This document shows, in pieces, positions 13,934-20,685 of a stretch of 34,044 nucleotides of DNA. The notes below the pieces were generated by a model. The model saw nothing but the letters and a program-made list of their open reading frames with translations, was not told the origin of the DNA and searched no databases. Numbering within the stretch: position 1 is the stretch's first letter; each line of letters begins with the position of its first letter. Position numbers and translations under genes: made by a program. This DNA is from Candidatus Woesearchaeota archaeon (GTDB lineage: Archaea > Nanobdellota > Nanobdellia > Woesearchaeales > WJKR01). Location of the stretch: positions 1 through 34,044 of the forward strand of contig JAFGNA010000016.1 of assembly GCA_016927245.1 (NCBI GenBank). Reading direction: 5' to 3'.

Positions 13934-15214
13934 TCAGAACTCCAGCTCGTCGAGCAGGCCCGGTCCATAGACCTCGCAACCAATCTCCTTGCGAGCCCAC
14001 CCCGCCAAGGCCTCCACCGACTCTGGGTCGCCATGCTGGATGATGAGCACCTTCGGATCGACCGCCCTGATATAGCCTTCCAATGCTTTCCGGTCTGAGT
14101 GGCCGGAGAAGTCGAACTTCTCCACTTGGCAATGCACCTTCGTCCGCCACCCCTTGAGGTACACGTACCCGTTATCGAGAAGCTCGCGGCCGTTGGTGCG
14201 CTTGCACTGGTACCCTGTAAGGAAGACTGCTGATCGCTCGTCATGCCAGAAATGCTTCAAGTAGTGGAGCACGGGCCCTCCTTGGAGCATGCCGCTCGTC
14301 GTCACGAAGATGCCCTGGTGCTCGGCGACGGCATTGCGCTCATCCTGGTTGCGAGGAGACTCCACGACATCATAGAACATGTGCGCGAGGCGGTCCTTGT
14401 TCTTGATGAACTGGCTCGGGTTGGCGAGGATGCGACGGGTGATCGTCTTGGCCATGCCATCGAAGTAGATAGGCACGTTGAACTTCTTCTTGCTCAAAAT
14501 CTGTAGGACCTCTTGCGCTCGGCCGACGGCGAAGACGGGTATGAGTACAGAGCCGCCCGCCTTGACCACTTCAGATACGCGCTGGAGGAACCGCTTAGCC
14601 ACCTCCTCCCTGTCAGGGAGGTCCCGGTAGCCATACGTCGCCTCGGTGATGAGGATGTCGATGGGTGCTCCGTATGAAGGCTTAGCCTCTTGGATGAGCA
14701 TGTTCGGCTTCACGTTCAGGTCGCCTGTGTAGAGCAACCGCTTGCCTTCGAGTTCGAGGAGGATGGAAGCGCTGCCAGGGATGTGGCCTGCGTTGAAGAA
14801 CGTTACTTCCAGCTCTCGATGCCTGAACTTCTCGTTGAAACGGACGGTGTGAACATCCTTCCTGACCTCTTTGAGATCAACCCGGCTAAACGCGGGGTGC
14901 AAGCGGCGGATGCGCGCGACCTCGTACGAGTCCTTGAGGAGCACCTTGGCAAGCGCGAAGGTCTGCGCCGTGCAGAAGATAGGACCGCGAAGGTTCTTGT
15001 GCTCGAAGAACGGCAGCCCGCCGGAGTGGTCCAGGTGGGCGTGGCTGAGGAAAACCCCGTCCAGGTCAGGGACATCGAAGACTCCTTTCGGGTAGGCGAA
15101 CCCGTCCTCCTTGAACTTGACCCCGCAGTCGAGCAGATAACGGTCGCCCTTCGTCTGGATCTCGATGCAGCTCCTCCCTACCTCCCTCGCAGCGCCGCGG
15201 AAGACGAGCTTCAT
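13934..15214 (-). CDS. Beta-CASP ribonuclease, archaeal CPSF2-like
   Basis: A 426-residue metallo-beta-lactamase/beta-CASP nuclease without the N-terminal KH domains of aCPSF1, hence aCPSF2-like. All motifs are visible: HAHLDH at 58-63, FFNAGHIPGSAS, YTGDLN, ITEATYGYRD, the beta-CASP motifs VLIPVFAVGRAQEVL and VTTSGMLQGGPVLHYL, DFSGHSDR, and IIQHGD. Such enzymes cleave RNA in transcript 3'-end formation or processing. Catalytic residues are intact. ATG 15214 has a TATA box (15236-15245) at leaderless spacing. It lies upstream of the helical-protein operon on the same strand, with a 71-bp gap. Confidence 0.92.
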   Translation of the reverse strand: MKLVFRGAAREVGRSCIEIQTKGDRYLLDCGVKFKEDGFAYPKGVFDVPDLDGVFLSHAHLDHSGGLPFFEHKNLRGPIFCTAQTFALAKVLLKDSYEVARIRRLHPAFSRVDLKEVRKDVHTVRFNEKFRHRELEVTFFNAGHIPGSASILLELEGKRLLYTGDLNVKPNMLIQEAKPSYGAPIDILITEATYGYRDLPDREEVAKRFLQRVSEVVKAGGSVLIPVFAVGRAQEVLQILSKKKFNVPIYFDGMAKTITRRILANPSQFIKNKDRLAHMFYDVVESPRNQDERNAVAEHQGIFVTTSGMLQGGPVLHYLKHFWHDERSAVFLTGYQCKRTNGRELLDNGYVYLKGWRTKVHCQVEKFDFSGHSDRKALEGYIRAVDPKVLIIQHGDPESVEALAGWARKEIGCEVYGPGLLDELEF

Positions 15215-15235
15215 AAGGGACGTGCGCGGAAAGGA

Positions 15236-15268
15236 GATATTTAAGCCTTGCGCAGGAACGCTTAAGTA
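15236..15268. promoter_or_regulatory. Divergent TATA boxes (aCPSF2 / AmrS)
   Basis: Minus-strand cttaaatatc (15236-15245) is centred about 26 nt from ATG 15214; plus-strand gcttaagta (15260-15268) is centred 26 nt from ATG 15290. Both transcripts should be leaderless. Confidence 0.65.
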
Positions 15269-15289
15269 GCGCTTCTCCTTACCTCTAGC

Positions 15290-16288
15290 ATGCGAGAAGC
15301 GTCATTCTGGGAACCTATGAGTGATGGCAAGGTGCGCTGCACGCTGTGCCCGAAACGGTGCGTTATCCCTCCTGGTAAGAAAGGGTATTGTGGTGTGCGG
15401 GAGAACAGGGAAGGGGCACTGTACGCTTTGACCTACGGCAAGCCTTGCAGCATGGCTGTCGACCCGGTCGAGAAGAAGCCATTGTACCACTTCCTGCCCA
15501 GCAGCAAGGCTTTCTCCATCGCCACGGCGGGGTGCAACATCAGGTGCGAGTGGTGCCAGAACTGGGAGATCAGCCACCCGAAGGAGGGCTTCATCATCGC
15601 GCCGTACGGCGATATTCCCCCTGAAGAAATCATCGCGGCGTGCAAGGATGCTGGGTGCCCGGTCATCGCGTTCACCTACACCGAGCCCACCGTCTTCTAC
15701 GAGTACATGCTCGACATCGCGAAACTCGCGCACAAGAAAGGTATCAGGACGGCGATGGTGAGCAACGGCTACATCGAAGAAAGGCCGTTGCGAGCACTGC
15801 TTCCTTACCTGGACGCGGCGAACATCGACCTGAAATCGTTCAGTGACTATTCTTATCGGCGGTGGACCGGCGCCCGGCTGGCGCCCGTGCTCGGCACCAT
15901 CGAGCGGTTGAAAGAAGCAGGGGTGCATCTCGAGCTTACCACGCTCATCGTGCCGGGGGTGAACGACACGGAGGAGGAGTTAGAGATGCTGTACTCATGG
16001 GTGGAGGACTCCTTGGGGGCTGACCAGGTCGTGCACGTCAGCAAGTTCTTCCCGTGCTACAAGGCAGAGGACAAGCCGCCAACGCCGATGGCCTCGCTGG
16101 AGCGGGCCTTGAGGATCGCTCGGGATCACTTGCAGTACGTCTACCTCGGCAACGTGGGCGGGGAGCGCGACACCCGTTGCCCGGCGTGCGGCGAGGTCGT
16201 GGTCGCCAGGAAAGCTGACGGCGCAGAGGTGCGAGTGAAGGATGGCATGTGCGCGTGCGGGCAGCGCATCAAAGGGGTGTGGGAATGA
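15290..16288 (+). CDS. amrS: AmmeMemoRadiSam-system radical SAM enzyme
   Basis: A 332-residue radical SAM protein. An N-terminal cysteine cluster CTLCPKRC (C18, C21, C25) with GKKGYCGVREN is followed by YGKPCSMAVDPVEKKPLYHF, then the SAM-cluster motif CNIRCEWC (C82, C86, C89). The C-terminal region carries CPACGE and MCACGQRIKG, possibly a second metal site. This order matches AmrS/pyruvate formate-lyase-activating-like proteins, named for co-occurrence with AMMECR1 and Memo domain proteins; the role of the trio is poorly understood. Neither partner is in the window. ATG 15290 fits the TATA spacing. ATG 15317 would drop conserved residues. Confidence 0.92.
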   Translation: MREASFWEPMSDGKVRCTLCPKRCVIPPGKKGYCGVRENREGALYALTYGKPCSMAVDPVEKKPLYHFLPSSKAFSIATAGCNIRCEWCQNWEISHPKEGFIIAPYGDIPPEEIIAACKDAGCPVIAFTYTEPTVFYEYMLDIAKLAHKKGIRTAMVSNGYIEERPLRALLPYLDAANIDLKSFSDYSYRRWTGARLAPVLGTIERLKEAGVHLELTTLIVPGVNDTEEELEMLYSWVEDSLGADQVVHVSKFFPCYKAEDKPPTPMASLERALRIARDHLQYVYLGNVGGERDTRCPACGEVVVARKADGAEVRVKDGMCACGQRIKGVWE

Positions 16289-16362
16289 TTTGCCGCTTTC
16301 TTGGAGCAGTTCCGGCAAACAACAGGAAAACCATTTGAAAAAAGAGCGTTCCCGTCCTCTGC

Positions 16363-17403
16363 ATGAAACGGTTGTTGCTCTTGGTGCTGCTTGTCCCGTT
16401 CGTCAGCGCTGAAGGATTGTTGGAGGGCGGGTTCACCATCACCTATAATGAGTCAGGCAACCTGACCGTGGAGACGGTGAACGTGAGCCTGCCGTTCACC
16501 ATCCCGTTCTCGTGCGAGGAGCCGGCCGCGGAAACGCCTGCGTGCGACAACCTCACCATCACCGGCCTACCCTTGGTGGCGGAGAGCGGCGAGAAGCTCT
16601 CGTATGGGTTCTCGCCTTGGCAGGATGGCGACGAGGTCATGTACTGGATCGAGGATGCCCACGGCGAGGTCGTGAAGCAGCCGTACACCACGACGAGCAA
16701 GTCGAAGAAGAGCTACACGCCATCCTTCGACGAGGACGAGAAGGCCATCTTCTTCAGGGCTGAGCGTGTGCGTGATGGGTGCGATCCTTCGTCCGCGTCT
16801 GCCGTCGTGGTCATCCTCGGGGAAGAACAAGCGGCGGCGGATGAGTGCGTGTGCGAGCCCATCGCTGATGAGTGCTCGTGCGGACCAGGTATTGTCTCGC
16901 TATACGTGCGCGCCAAGAAGTGGCAGGAGAACGTCACGTTGTACGGCAACGTCGAGGAGGGCGGGCTGTACGTCCTTTTCGGCGAGGAGCCTGTGCGTCA
17001 TCTTTCCCTCCCGGCAGGTGAGTTCAGCATGAGCATCAATCCTGGGAAGGGGAACAACACGTACGGGCTTGCGCCGCTCGGGTCGGTGAAGCTGGCCTCG
17101 TTCATGCTGGCGTACGAGGAGGGATCGTCCATTGAGGAAAATGACACTATGGGGAACAGCACGGTAGGGGATGACGCCTTATTGGGGAGTTACTCGTTCC
17201 CCGCGACGGGTGAGGTCATCCTGGATGACGGCGTTTCTGGGAACGCGACTTTGCTGGCTGCTATCGTCGGCGTCCTCGGCGTCTCGCTGGCCGTCGCGCG
17301 ATTCAGAACCAAAAGTTTAAGAAGCGGGGCTTGCTCTGAGAACCGGTATGGCGGATCGCGTCACGAAGCTGAGCAGGAAGGATGTCAAGGAGAAGGTGCG
17401 TGA
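16363..17403 (+). CDS. Secreted/cell-surface protein with N-terminal signal and C-terminal TM
   Basis: A 346-residue protein starting MKRLLLLVLLVPFVSAEG, a clear signal peptide with cleavage after SA. The ectodomain has several N-glycosylation sequons (NES, NLT, NVS), a Cys cluster CVCEPIADECSCGPG (about residues 164-178), and Ig-like-looking beta-rich stretches. A hydrophobic segment, ATLLAAIVGVLGVSLAVARF (about 294-313), would anchor it. The last about 33 residues are basic and cytosolic and overlap the next gene by 56 nt in another frame. TATA-like catttgaaaa (16332-16341) fits leaderless ATG 16363. Family not recognised; the Cys cluster suggests a disulphide-stabilised hinge. Confidence 0.75.
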   Translation: MKRLLLLVLLVPFVSAEGLLEGGFTITYNESGNLTVETVNVSLPFTIPFSCEEPAAETPACDNLTITGLPLVAESGEKLSYGFSPWQDGDEVMYWIEDAHGEVVKQPYTTTSKSKKSYTPSFDEDEKAIFFRAERVRDGCDPSSASAVVVILGEEQAAADECVCEPIADECSCGPGIVSLYVRAKKWQENVTLYGNVEEGGLYVLFGEEPVRHLSLPAGEFSMSINPGKGNNTYGLAPLGSVKLASFMLAYEEGSSIEENDTMGNSTVGDDALLGSYSFPATGEVILDDGVSGNATLLAAIVGVLGVSLAVARFRTKSLRSGACSENRYGGSRHEAEQEGCQGEGA

Positions 17404-17965
17404 CGGGTGGCTCAGGGCCGTCGTACTGTTTGAGATGGTCGGCAGCCCGAAGGAGCACATCGAAAAAACCTTGCAGGCGTTCCTCGACAACATTAATACT
17501 GACAGTAATATCATCACCTTGTCTGAGGACTTCGAGGAGGCCATCGAGATCGATGAGAGTAACGGCTTGTTCAGCGTCGCGGCGGAGGTGGAGTACCTCG
17601 TGTTCGGCCTGGAGAAGCTGACGTGGTTCGCGTTCAACTTCATGCCTGCCTCGATAGAGATCAAGGATCCTTCAGAGCTAACCTTCAGGGAGAGGGATTT
17701 CACTAATTGGATGAATGACTTGCTCGCGAAGCTGCACGAGGTGAACACGCAGTTCACCGCGTTGAAGACTGAGAAGGATGGCTTGCTCAGAAACTTCAAC
17801 GCTTCTATCAGGAATAATGTTTTGTTGGCTGTGGAGGGGTCGATGACGCCTGCTGAGATAGCGGGCAGGATAGGCGTGCAGGGCAAGGATCTCGAGCCGT
17901 TCCTCGAGGCCATGGTGAAGGAGAAGCGGCTGGTCAAGGACGGGAAGAAGTACAAGAAGAAATAG
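17348..17965 (+). CDS. Conserved protein with C-terminal winged-helix-like segment
   Basis: A 205-residue soluble protein. The N-terminal half has GWLRAVVLFEMVGSPKEHIE (about residues 18-37), a pattern I recall from a conserved DPANN family. It continues with AAEVEYLVFGLEKLTWFAFN and FMPASIEIKDPSEL, then a coiled coil (about 118-150), and ends in a compact helix-turn-helix-like stretch, VLLAVEGSMTPAEIAGRIGV followed by KDLEPFLEAMVKEKRLVKDG and a Lys-rich tail. The end resembles a winged helix. The start is ATG 17348, with a TATA box (17314-17322) inside the preceding gene. Ends in TAG. Function unknown. Confidence 0.8.
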   Translation: MADRVTKLSRKDVKEKVRDGWLRAVVLFEMVGSPKEHIEKTLQAFLDNINTDSNIITLSEDFEEAIEIDESNGLFSVAAEVEYLVFGLEKLTWFAFNFMPASIEIKDPSELTFRERDFTNWMNDLLAKLHEVNTQFTALKTEKDGLLRNFNASIRNNVLLAVEGSMTPAEIAGRIGVQGKDLEPFLEAMVKEKRLVKDGKKYKKK

Positions 17966-17982
17966 GTCGCCCGTTGCGCGTT

Positions 17983-18771
17983 TCAGAGCTCCCTTCTGAT
18001 GAACTCTTTGAGTTTTTCTGAGGCACGGGTCCTCTCTCCGTAGATCTCAGGTTTTGCCTGCGCGTATTTCATGAGGAGTTCGTGCAGTCTCTTGTTCGTC
18101 CCGGCGGCGTGCTCCCCGGCGGAGAGCGCTTGCTTGAGGTGCCGGTCCACTTTGCCGAGCATCTTGCTGACTATCTTGTAGTTGCTGCGGAGCGAGACGA
18201 GGAGTTGCTTCGCCCATTCGACGTCATCCTTGACGTTCCCGATGTCATCGATGTCCGTGTTGTTGAAACGGTTGACGTCTTCTGCCGTGGTGAAGATATC
18301 CCTCGCTGCTCTCGTGAGCGCGTCCATCTCTTCTTCCAGGAGGTCTTCCTCTTCCCATAACTCCTTGAGCTCTTTCTCTTCCTTCTTCGCGCCGATACTG
18401 CCTGCTAGCGCGCGGAGCTGCTTGATTGCGGGGAGCATGCCTTTCACCTCTTCGCTGACGTTGAGGCATCCCATGCGGAGGAAGTCGTGGTAGGCTGATT
18501 TTATGAGGGTGAAGAGTTCTGTCAGGTCGCTTATGGTTTCCTCTAATTCTTCTTTCTCCTTGTCATCATGCGCACCGTGCTCAAGGTAGCCTTCCATCAG
18601 CTTGATATAACCCCTGAGCCCTTTATGGGCTTGTCTTAAGACTCCTTCGAGCCGGTTGTGGTGCTCGTGGATGTACTTGTAGGATATTAATTCTTGCCCT
18701 AAGTGGTTCTCGATCTCTCGGCCATCCTTGAGGAGCGATTCCGCCAGCCGACGTAAATAACCGTCACCCAT
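17983..18771 (-). CDS. Long helical protein, unknown function
   Basis: A 262-residue protein, almost wholly predicted helical with heptad-like stretches and very few Pro/Gly: LRRLAESLLKDGREIENHLG at the start, an acidic helix KEKEELEETISDLTELF near residues 71-87, and a run of Glu/Leu (KEEKELKELWEEEDLLEEEM, about 131-150). No signal peptide or TM. It is convergent with the preceding gene, 17 nt apart. The ATG at 18771 is preceded by AGGTGAT with good spacing, and a TATA-like box (rc gtttaaataat, about 18815-18825) lies about 45 nt upstream, so this transcript has a leader. A structural or scaffold role is only a guess. Confidence 0.8.
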   Translation of the reverse strand: MGDGYLRRLAESLLKDGREIENHLGQELISYKYIHEHHNRLEGVLRQAHKGLRGYIKLMEGYLEHGAHDDKEKEELEETISDLTELFTLIKSAYHDFLRMGCLNVSEEVKGMLPAIKQLRALAGSIGAKKEEKELKELWEEEDLLEEEMDALTRAARDIFTTAEDVNRFNNTDIDDIGNVKDDVEWAKQLLVSLRSNYKIVSKMLGKVDRHLKQALSAGEHAAGTNKRLHELLMKYAQAKPEIYGERTRASEKLKEFIRREL

Positions 18772-18885
18772 TGACTATCACCTGTGATTGGAAGTGTCTG
18801 GCTTTCAGGCTCAGGATTATTTAAACATTGCTATGTTTGGGTTTTTGCTTGTGGGTGGTGTGTGAAGCTGATACGCATTCAATAG

Positions 18886-18903
18886 TTTCTATAAAGAAAA
18901 TAT
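18886..18903. promoter_or_regulatory. Shared A/T element upstream of scpB
   Basis: TTTCTATAAAGAAAATAT, an imperfect inverted repeat (TTTCT/AGAAA around a TAxA centre). The same 18 bases occur at 27071-27088 upstream of tfb, and a close relative is upstream of gyrA. It lies about 17 nt upstream of the scpB TATA box, the position of an activator or repressor site for archaeal promoters. Confidence 0.55.
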
Positions 18904-18920
18904 CTCTTCGCCAAACAAAC

Positions 18921-18930
18921 ATTTTTAAAC
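18921..18930 (+). promoter_or_regulatory. TATA box of scpB
   Basis: atttttaaac is centred about 27 nt upstream of ATG 18953; leaderless spacing. Confidence 0.55.
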
Positions 18931-18952
18931 AGCCATCGACGCTACCATCATC

Positions 18953-19855
18953 ATGGGCGAGGTTCCAGGCATCGAAGAAGTGGAAGCAGTCCTATTCGCC
19001 AGCGGCAAGGCCATGGAAGAAGACCACATCAAGGAGCTCACCAGGCTCAAACCCCAAGAAACCAAGCAAGCGCTGGAAGCACTGAAGGAATCCTACGCCG
19101 GTAAGGACTCCGCATTGTTCATCTGGAACGAAGGCACCAAGTGGAAGATCAACGTCAAGGAGAAGTACGTCGGACTCGTCAAGACCCTCGCAGCGGAGAC
19201 CGAGCTGTCCATGCCTGTCCTGGAGACGCTCGCAGTGATAGCCTACCGCACCCCCATCCTCCAGTCAGAGGTCATCAAGACCAGGGGTGAAGGGGCGTAC
19301 GAGCACGTCGCCGAGCTCGCCGACAAGGGATTCATCACCAAGGAGCGGTTCGGGAGGAGCTACAAGCTCAAGATCGCGGACAAGTTCTACCACTACTTCG
19401 ACGTCACGGGCGACCAGGACATCAGGGATGCGTTCTCCCAAGCCAAGCAACCAGACCCTGAGAAGCACGCGCAGCGATTGCAGAAACGGCTAGGAAGGCT
19501 GCGGGTCGTGGACGCCGAGAGCGACGAGGACCGCGAGAAGGCACGCAAGGAGACGCAACTCGAGATCTATAGCATCGAGCAGCAGCGAGAAGACGACAAG
19601 AAGCACTACCTCAACGGGTTTGAATCACGGCTGCAGGAAGTGAAGGGGCGCGTGGACGAGGCAGAAAAAGACATCCTGGAGAAGAAGCGGGAAGCCGAGG
19701 CTCGACTGGCAGAAGAAGGGCAAGGGACAGGCGGGGAAGCGCCGACGAAGGAAGCCCTCAAGGAGCAAGAGAAGAAGGACTATGAGGACGAGGATCCCCA
19801 GGACTTCGTCAAGGATATCGAGTCGCGGATCGACGAGTTGACCAAGAACGAGTGA
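18953..19855 (+). CDS. scpB: ScpB homologue (segregation and condensation protein B) with C-terminal extension
   Basis: A 300-residue protein. Residues 1 to about 165 match the ScpB double winged-helix: EVEAVLFASGKAMEEDHIKE, then KYVGLVKTLAAETELSMPVL, ETLAVIAYRTPILQSEVIKT and VAELADKGFITKERFGRSYK. ScpB works with ScpA/kleisin and SMC to compact and separate chromosomes. The remaining about 130 residues form a highly charged, helical extension (for example KKRLGRLRVVDAESDEDREK and AEKDILEKKREAEARLAEEG), well beyond the usual about 180-200-residue length. ScpA and SMC are not in the window. Start is supported by the TATA box at 18921-18930. Confidence 0.88.
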   Translation: MGEVPGIEEVEAVLFASGKAMEEDHIKELTRLKPQETKQALEALKESYAGKDSALFIWNEGTKWKINVKEKYVGLVKTLAAETELSMPVLETLAVIAYRTPILQSEVIKTRGEGAYEHVAELADKGFITKERFGRSYKLKIADKFYHYFDVTGDQDIRDAFSQAKQPDPEKHAQRLQKRLGRLRVVDAESDEDREKARKETQLEIYSIEQQREDDKKHYLNGFESRLQEVKGRVDEAEKDILEKKREAEARLAEEGQGTGGEAPTKEALKEQEKKDYEDEDPQDFVKDIESRIDELTKNE

Positions 19856-20059
19856 GGGCCATGGCCTGTAGTCCATCTCGTTCTTGGGATGCTCTATCCC
19901 ACCCACGTGTTCAATGAGGCGCGGTACACCACCCAGTAAGGGCGCTCGCACCGGAAACAGAGGGAGGCGGCCACGCGACCTCTTAAAAAGATGGTAGTGC
20001 AGCCCAGCGGTCACGCGCAGCGCAAAAATATATGAATGGGAGCCGCTCCTCTCCTTCTC

Positions 20060-20293
20060 ATGTTCGTCGTCCGCTGCCCTGCGTGCAAGCACACCATGCG
20101 GTACCAGCCCGTGAAGGAAGGCATGGTGTCGGAGAAGAAGAAACGGTGCGTGTACTGCGGGCACACGTTCAAGATACACCCATCTTTGATCGACAGCAGG
20201 ATTGTGCGCGAGGAGGAGCAGCGCACGTCCTCACCGTTGTTCCACACGCCGGAGCAGGCGAGGTCGCTCGAGGAGAAGGCAAAGCATAAATAG
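20060..20293 (+). CDS. Small zinc-ribbon protein
   Basis: A 77-residue protein with one zinc ribbon: VRCPACKHTMRY (Cys at 6 and 9), then, after about 20 residues, RCVYCGHTFKI. The remaining 40 residues are charged (EEQRTSSPLFHTPEQARSLE). It could bind nucleic acid or act as a small accessory factor. ATG 20060 is chosen over ATG 20036 because it places the ribbon at the N-terminus, and a TATA-like aatatatg (20027-20034) is at leaderless spacing. The preceding 19856-20059 gap holds a short gggatgctctatccc hairpin and no gene that I can support. Confidence 0.75.
   Translation: MFVVRCPACKHTMRYQPVKEGMVSEKKKRCVYCGHTFKIHPSLIDSRIVREEEQRTSSPLFHTPEQARSLEEKAKHK
20284..20291 (+). promoter_or_regulatory. 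TATA box for the two-TM gene
   Basis: cataaata is centred about 27 nt upstream of ATG 20315 and overlaps the end of the zinc-ribbon gene. Confidence 0.5.
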
Positions 20294-20314
20294 GAATGGT
20301 TCCCTGTAAGGGCC

Positions 20315-20527
20315 ATGTTCAGCCATTTCAAGCTGCTCAAGCCTGCCCACAAGATGTTCTTCTCGTTGCTCATCGGCGTCGCTGTCGTGGCGTTCTGGCG
20401 CGGTGCGTGGGGCCTCATGGACTTGTACGTCTTGCCCGGCAACCCGTCGGCGAGCTTCCTGTTGTCCATGGTTGCAGGGCTCGCCATCCTCGCCATCACG
20501 CATTATTGGAGCAAGGAGTTGACCTGA
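20315..20527 (+). CDS. Small two-TM membrane protein
   Basis: A 70-residue protein: FSHFKLLKPAHKMFFSLLIG, then VAVVAFWRGAWGLMDLYVLP (first TM), and SASFLLSMVAGLAILAITHY followed by WSKEL (second TM). The 'RG.W.L.D.Y.LP.NP' loop and the 'HYWSKEL' end form a distinctive pattern I recall in other DPANN genomes; no function is known to me. It is followed by a T-run terminator. Confidence 0.75.
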   Translation: MFSHFKLLKPAHKMFFSLLIGVAVVAFWRGAWGLMDLYVLPGNPSASFLLSMVAGLAILAITHYWSKELT

Positions 20528-20544
20528 TACGAGACCGATGCTCA

Positions 20545-20551
20545 TTTTTTT
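20545..20551 (+). terminator. T7 terminator
   Basis: Seven T residues 18 nt after the stop of the two-TM gene, before the gyrA regulatory region. Confidence 0.5.
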
Positions 20552-20561
20552 AAACCAAAAT

Positions 20562-20597
20562 AATTAATTTCTATATAGTAAATTCTATAGTGAAAAC
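20562..20597. promoter_or_regulatory. Two tandem copies of the shared A/T element upstream of gyrA
   Basis: Copy 1, AATTTCTATATAGTAAAT (20567-20584), and copy 2, AAATTCTATAGTGAAAAC (20580-20597), overlap slightly. Copy 1 with its flank shares the 14-mer AATTAATTTCTATA (20562-20575) with the tfb upstream region (27065-27078). They sit about 20-50 nt upstream of the gyrA TATA box. Confidence 0.55.
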
Positions 20598-20615
20598 AAA
20601 TGGTGAAAACACAAG

Positions 20616-20626
20616 GCTTAAAAAAA
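20616..20626 (+). promoter_or_regulatory. TATA box of gyrA
   Basis: ggcttaaaaaa; predicted start site near 20647, leaving a leader of about 40 nt before ATG 20686. Confidence 0.5.
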
Positions 20627-20685
20627 CCAGAACCTACCCTATTCTCGACGAGAAAAGAGCACGTTCTCAACAGGAAAAACACACG

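Noticed and set aside
19981-19990. TATA-like tcttaaaaag in the scpB-zinc ribbon gap
   Set aside because: A nearer box at 20027-20034 fits the ATG at 20060 better; no separate transcript could be supported.
19856-20059. Non-coding RNA in the gap after scpB
   Set aside because: Only a short hairpin and a second TATA-like box are visible; nothing matches a known RNA family.
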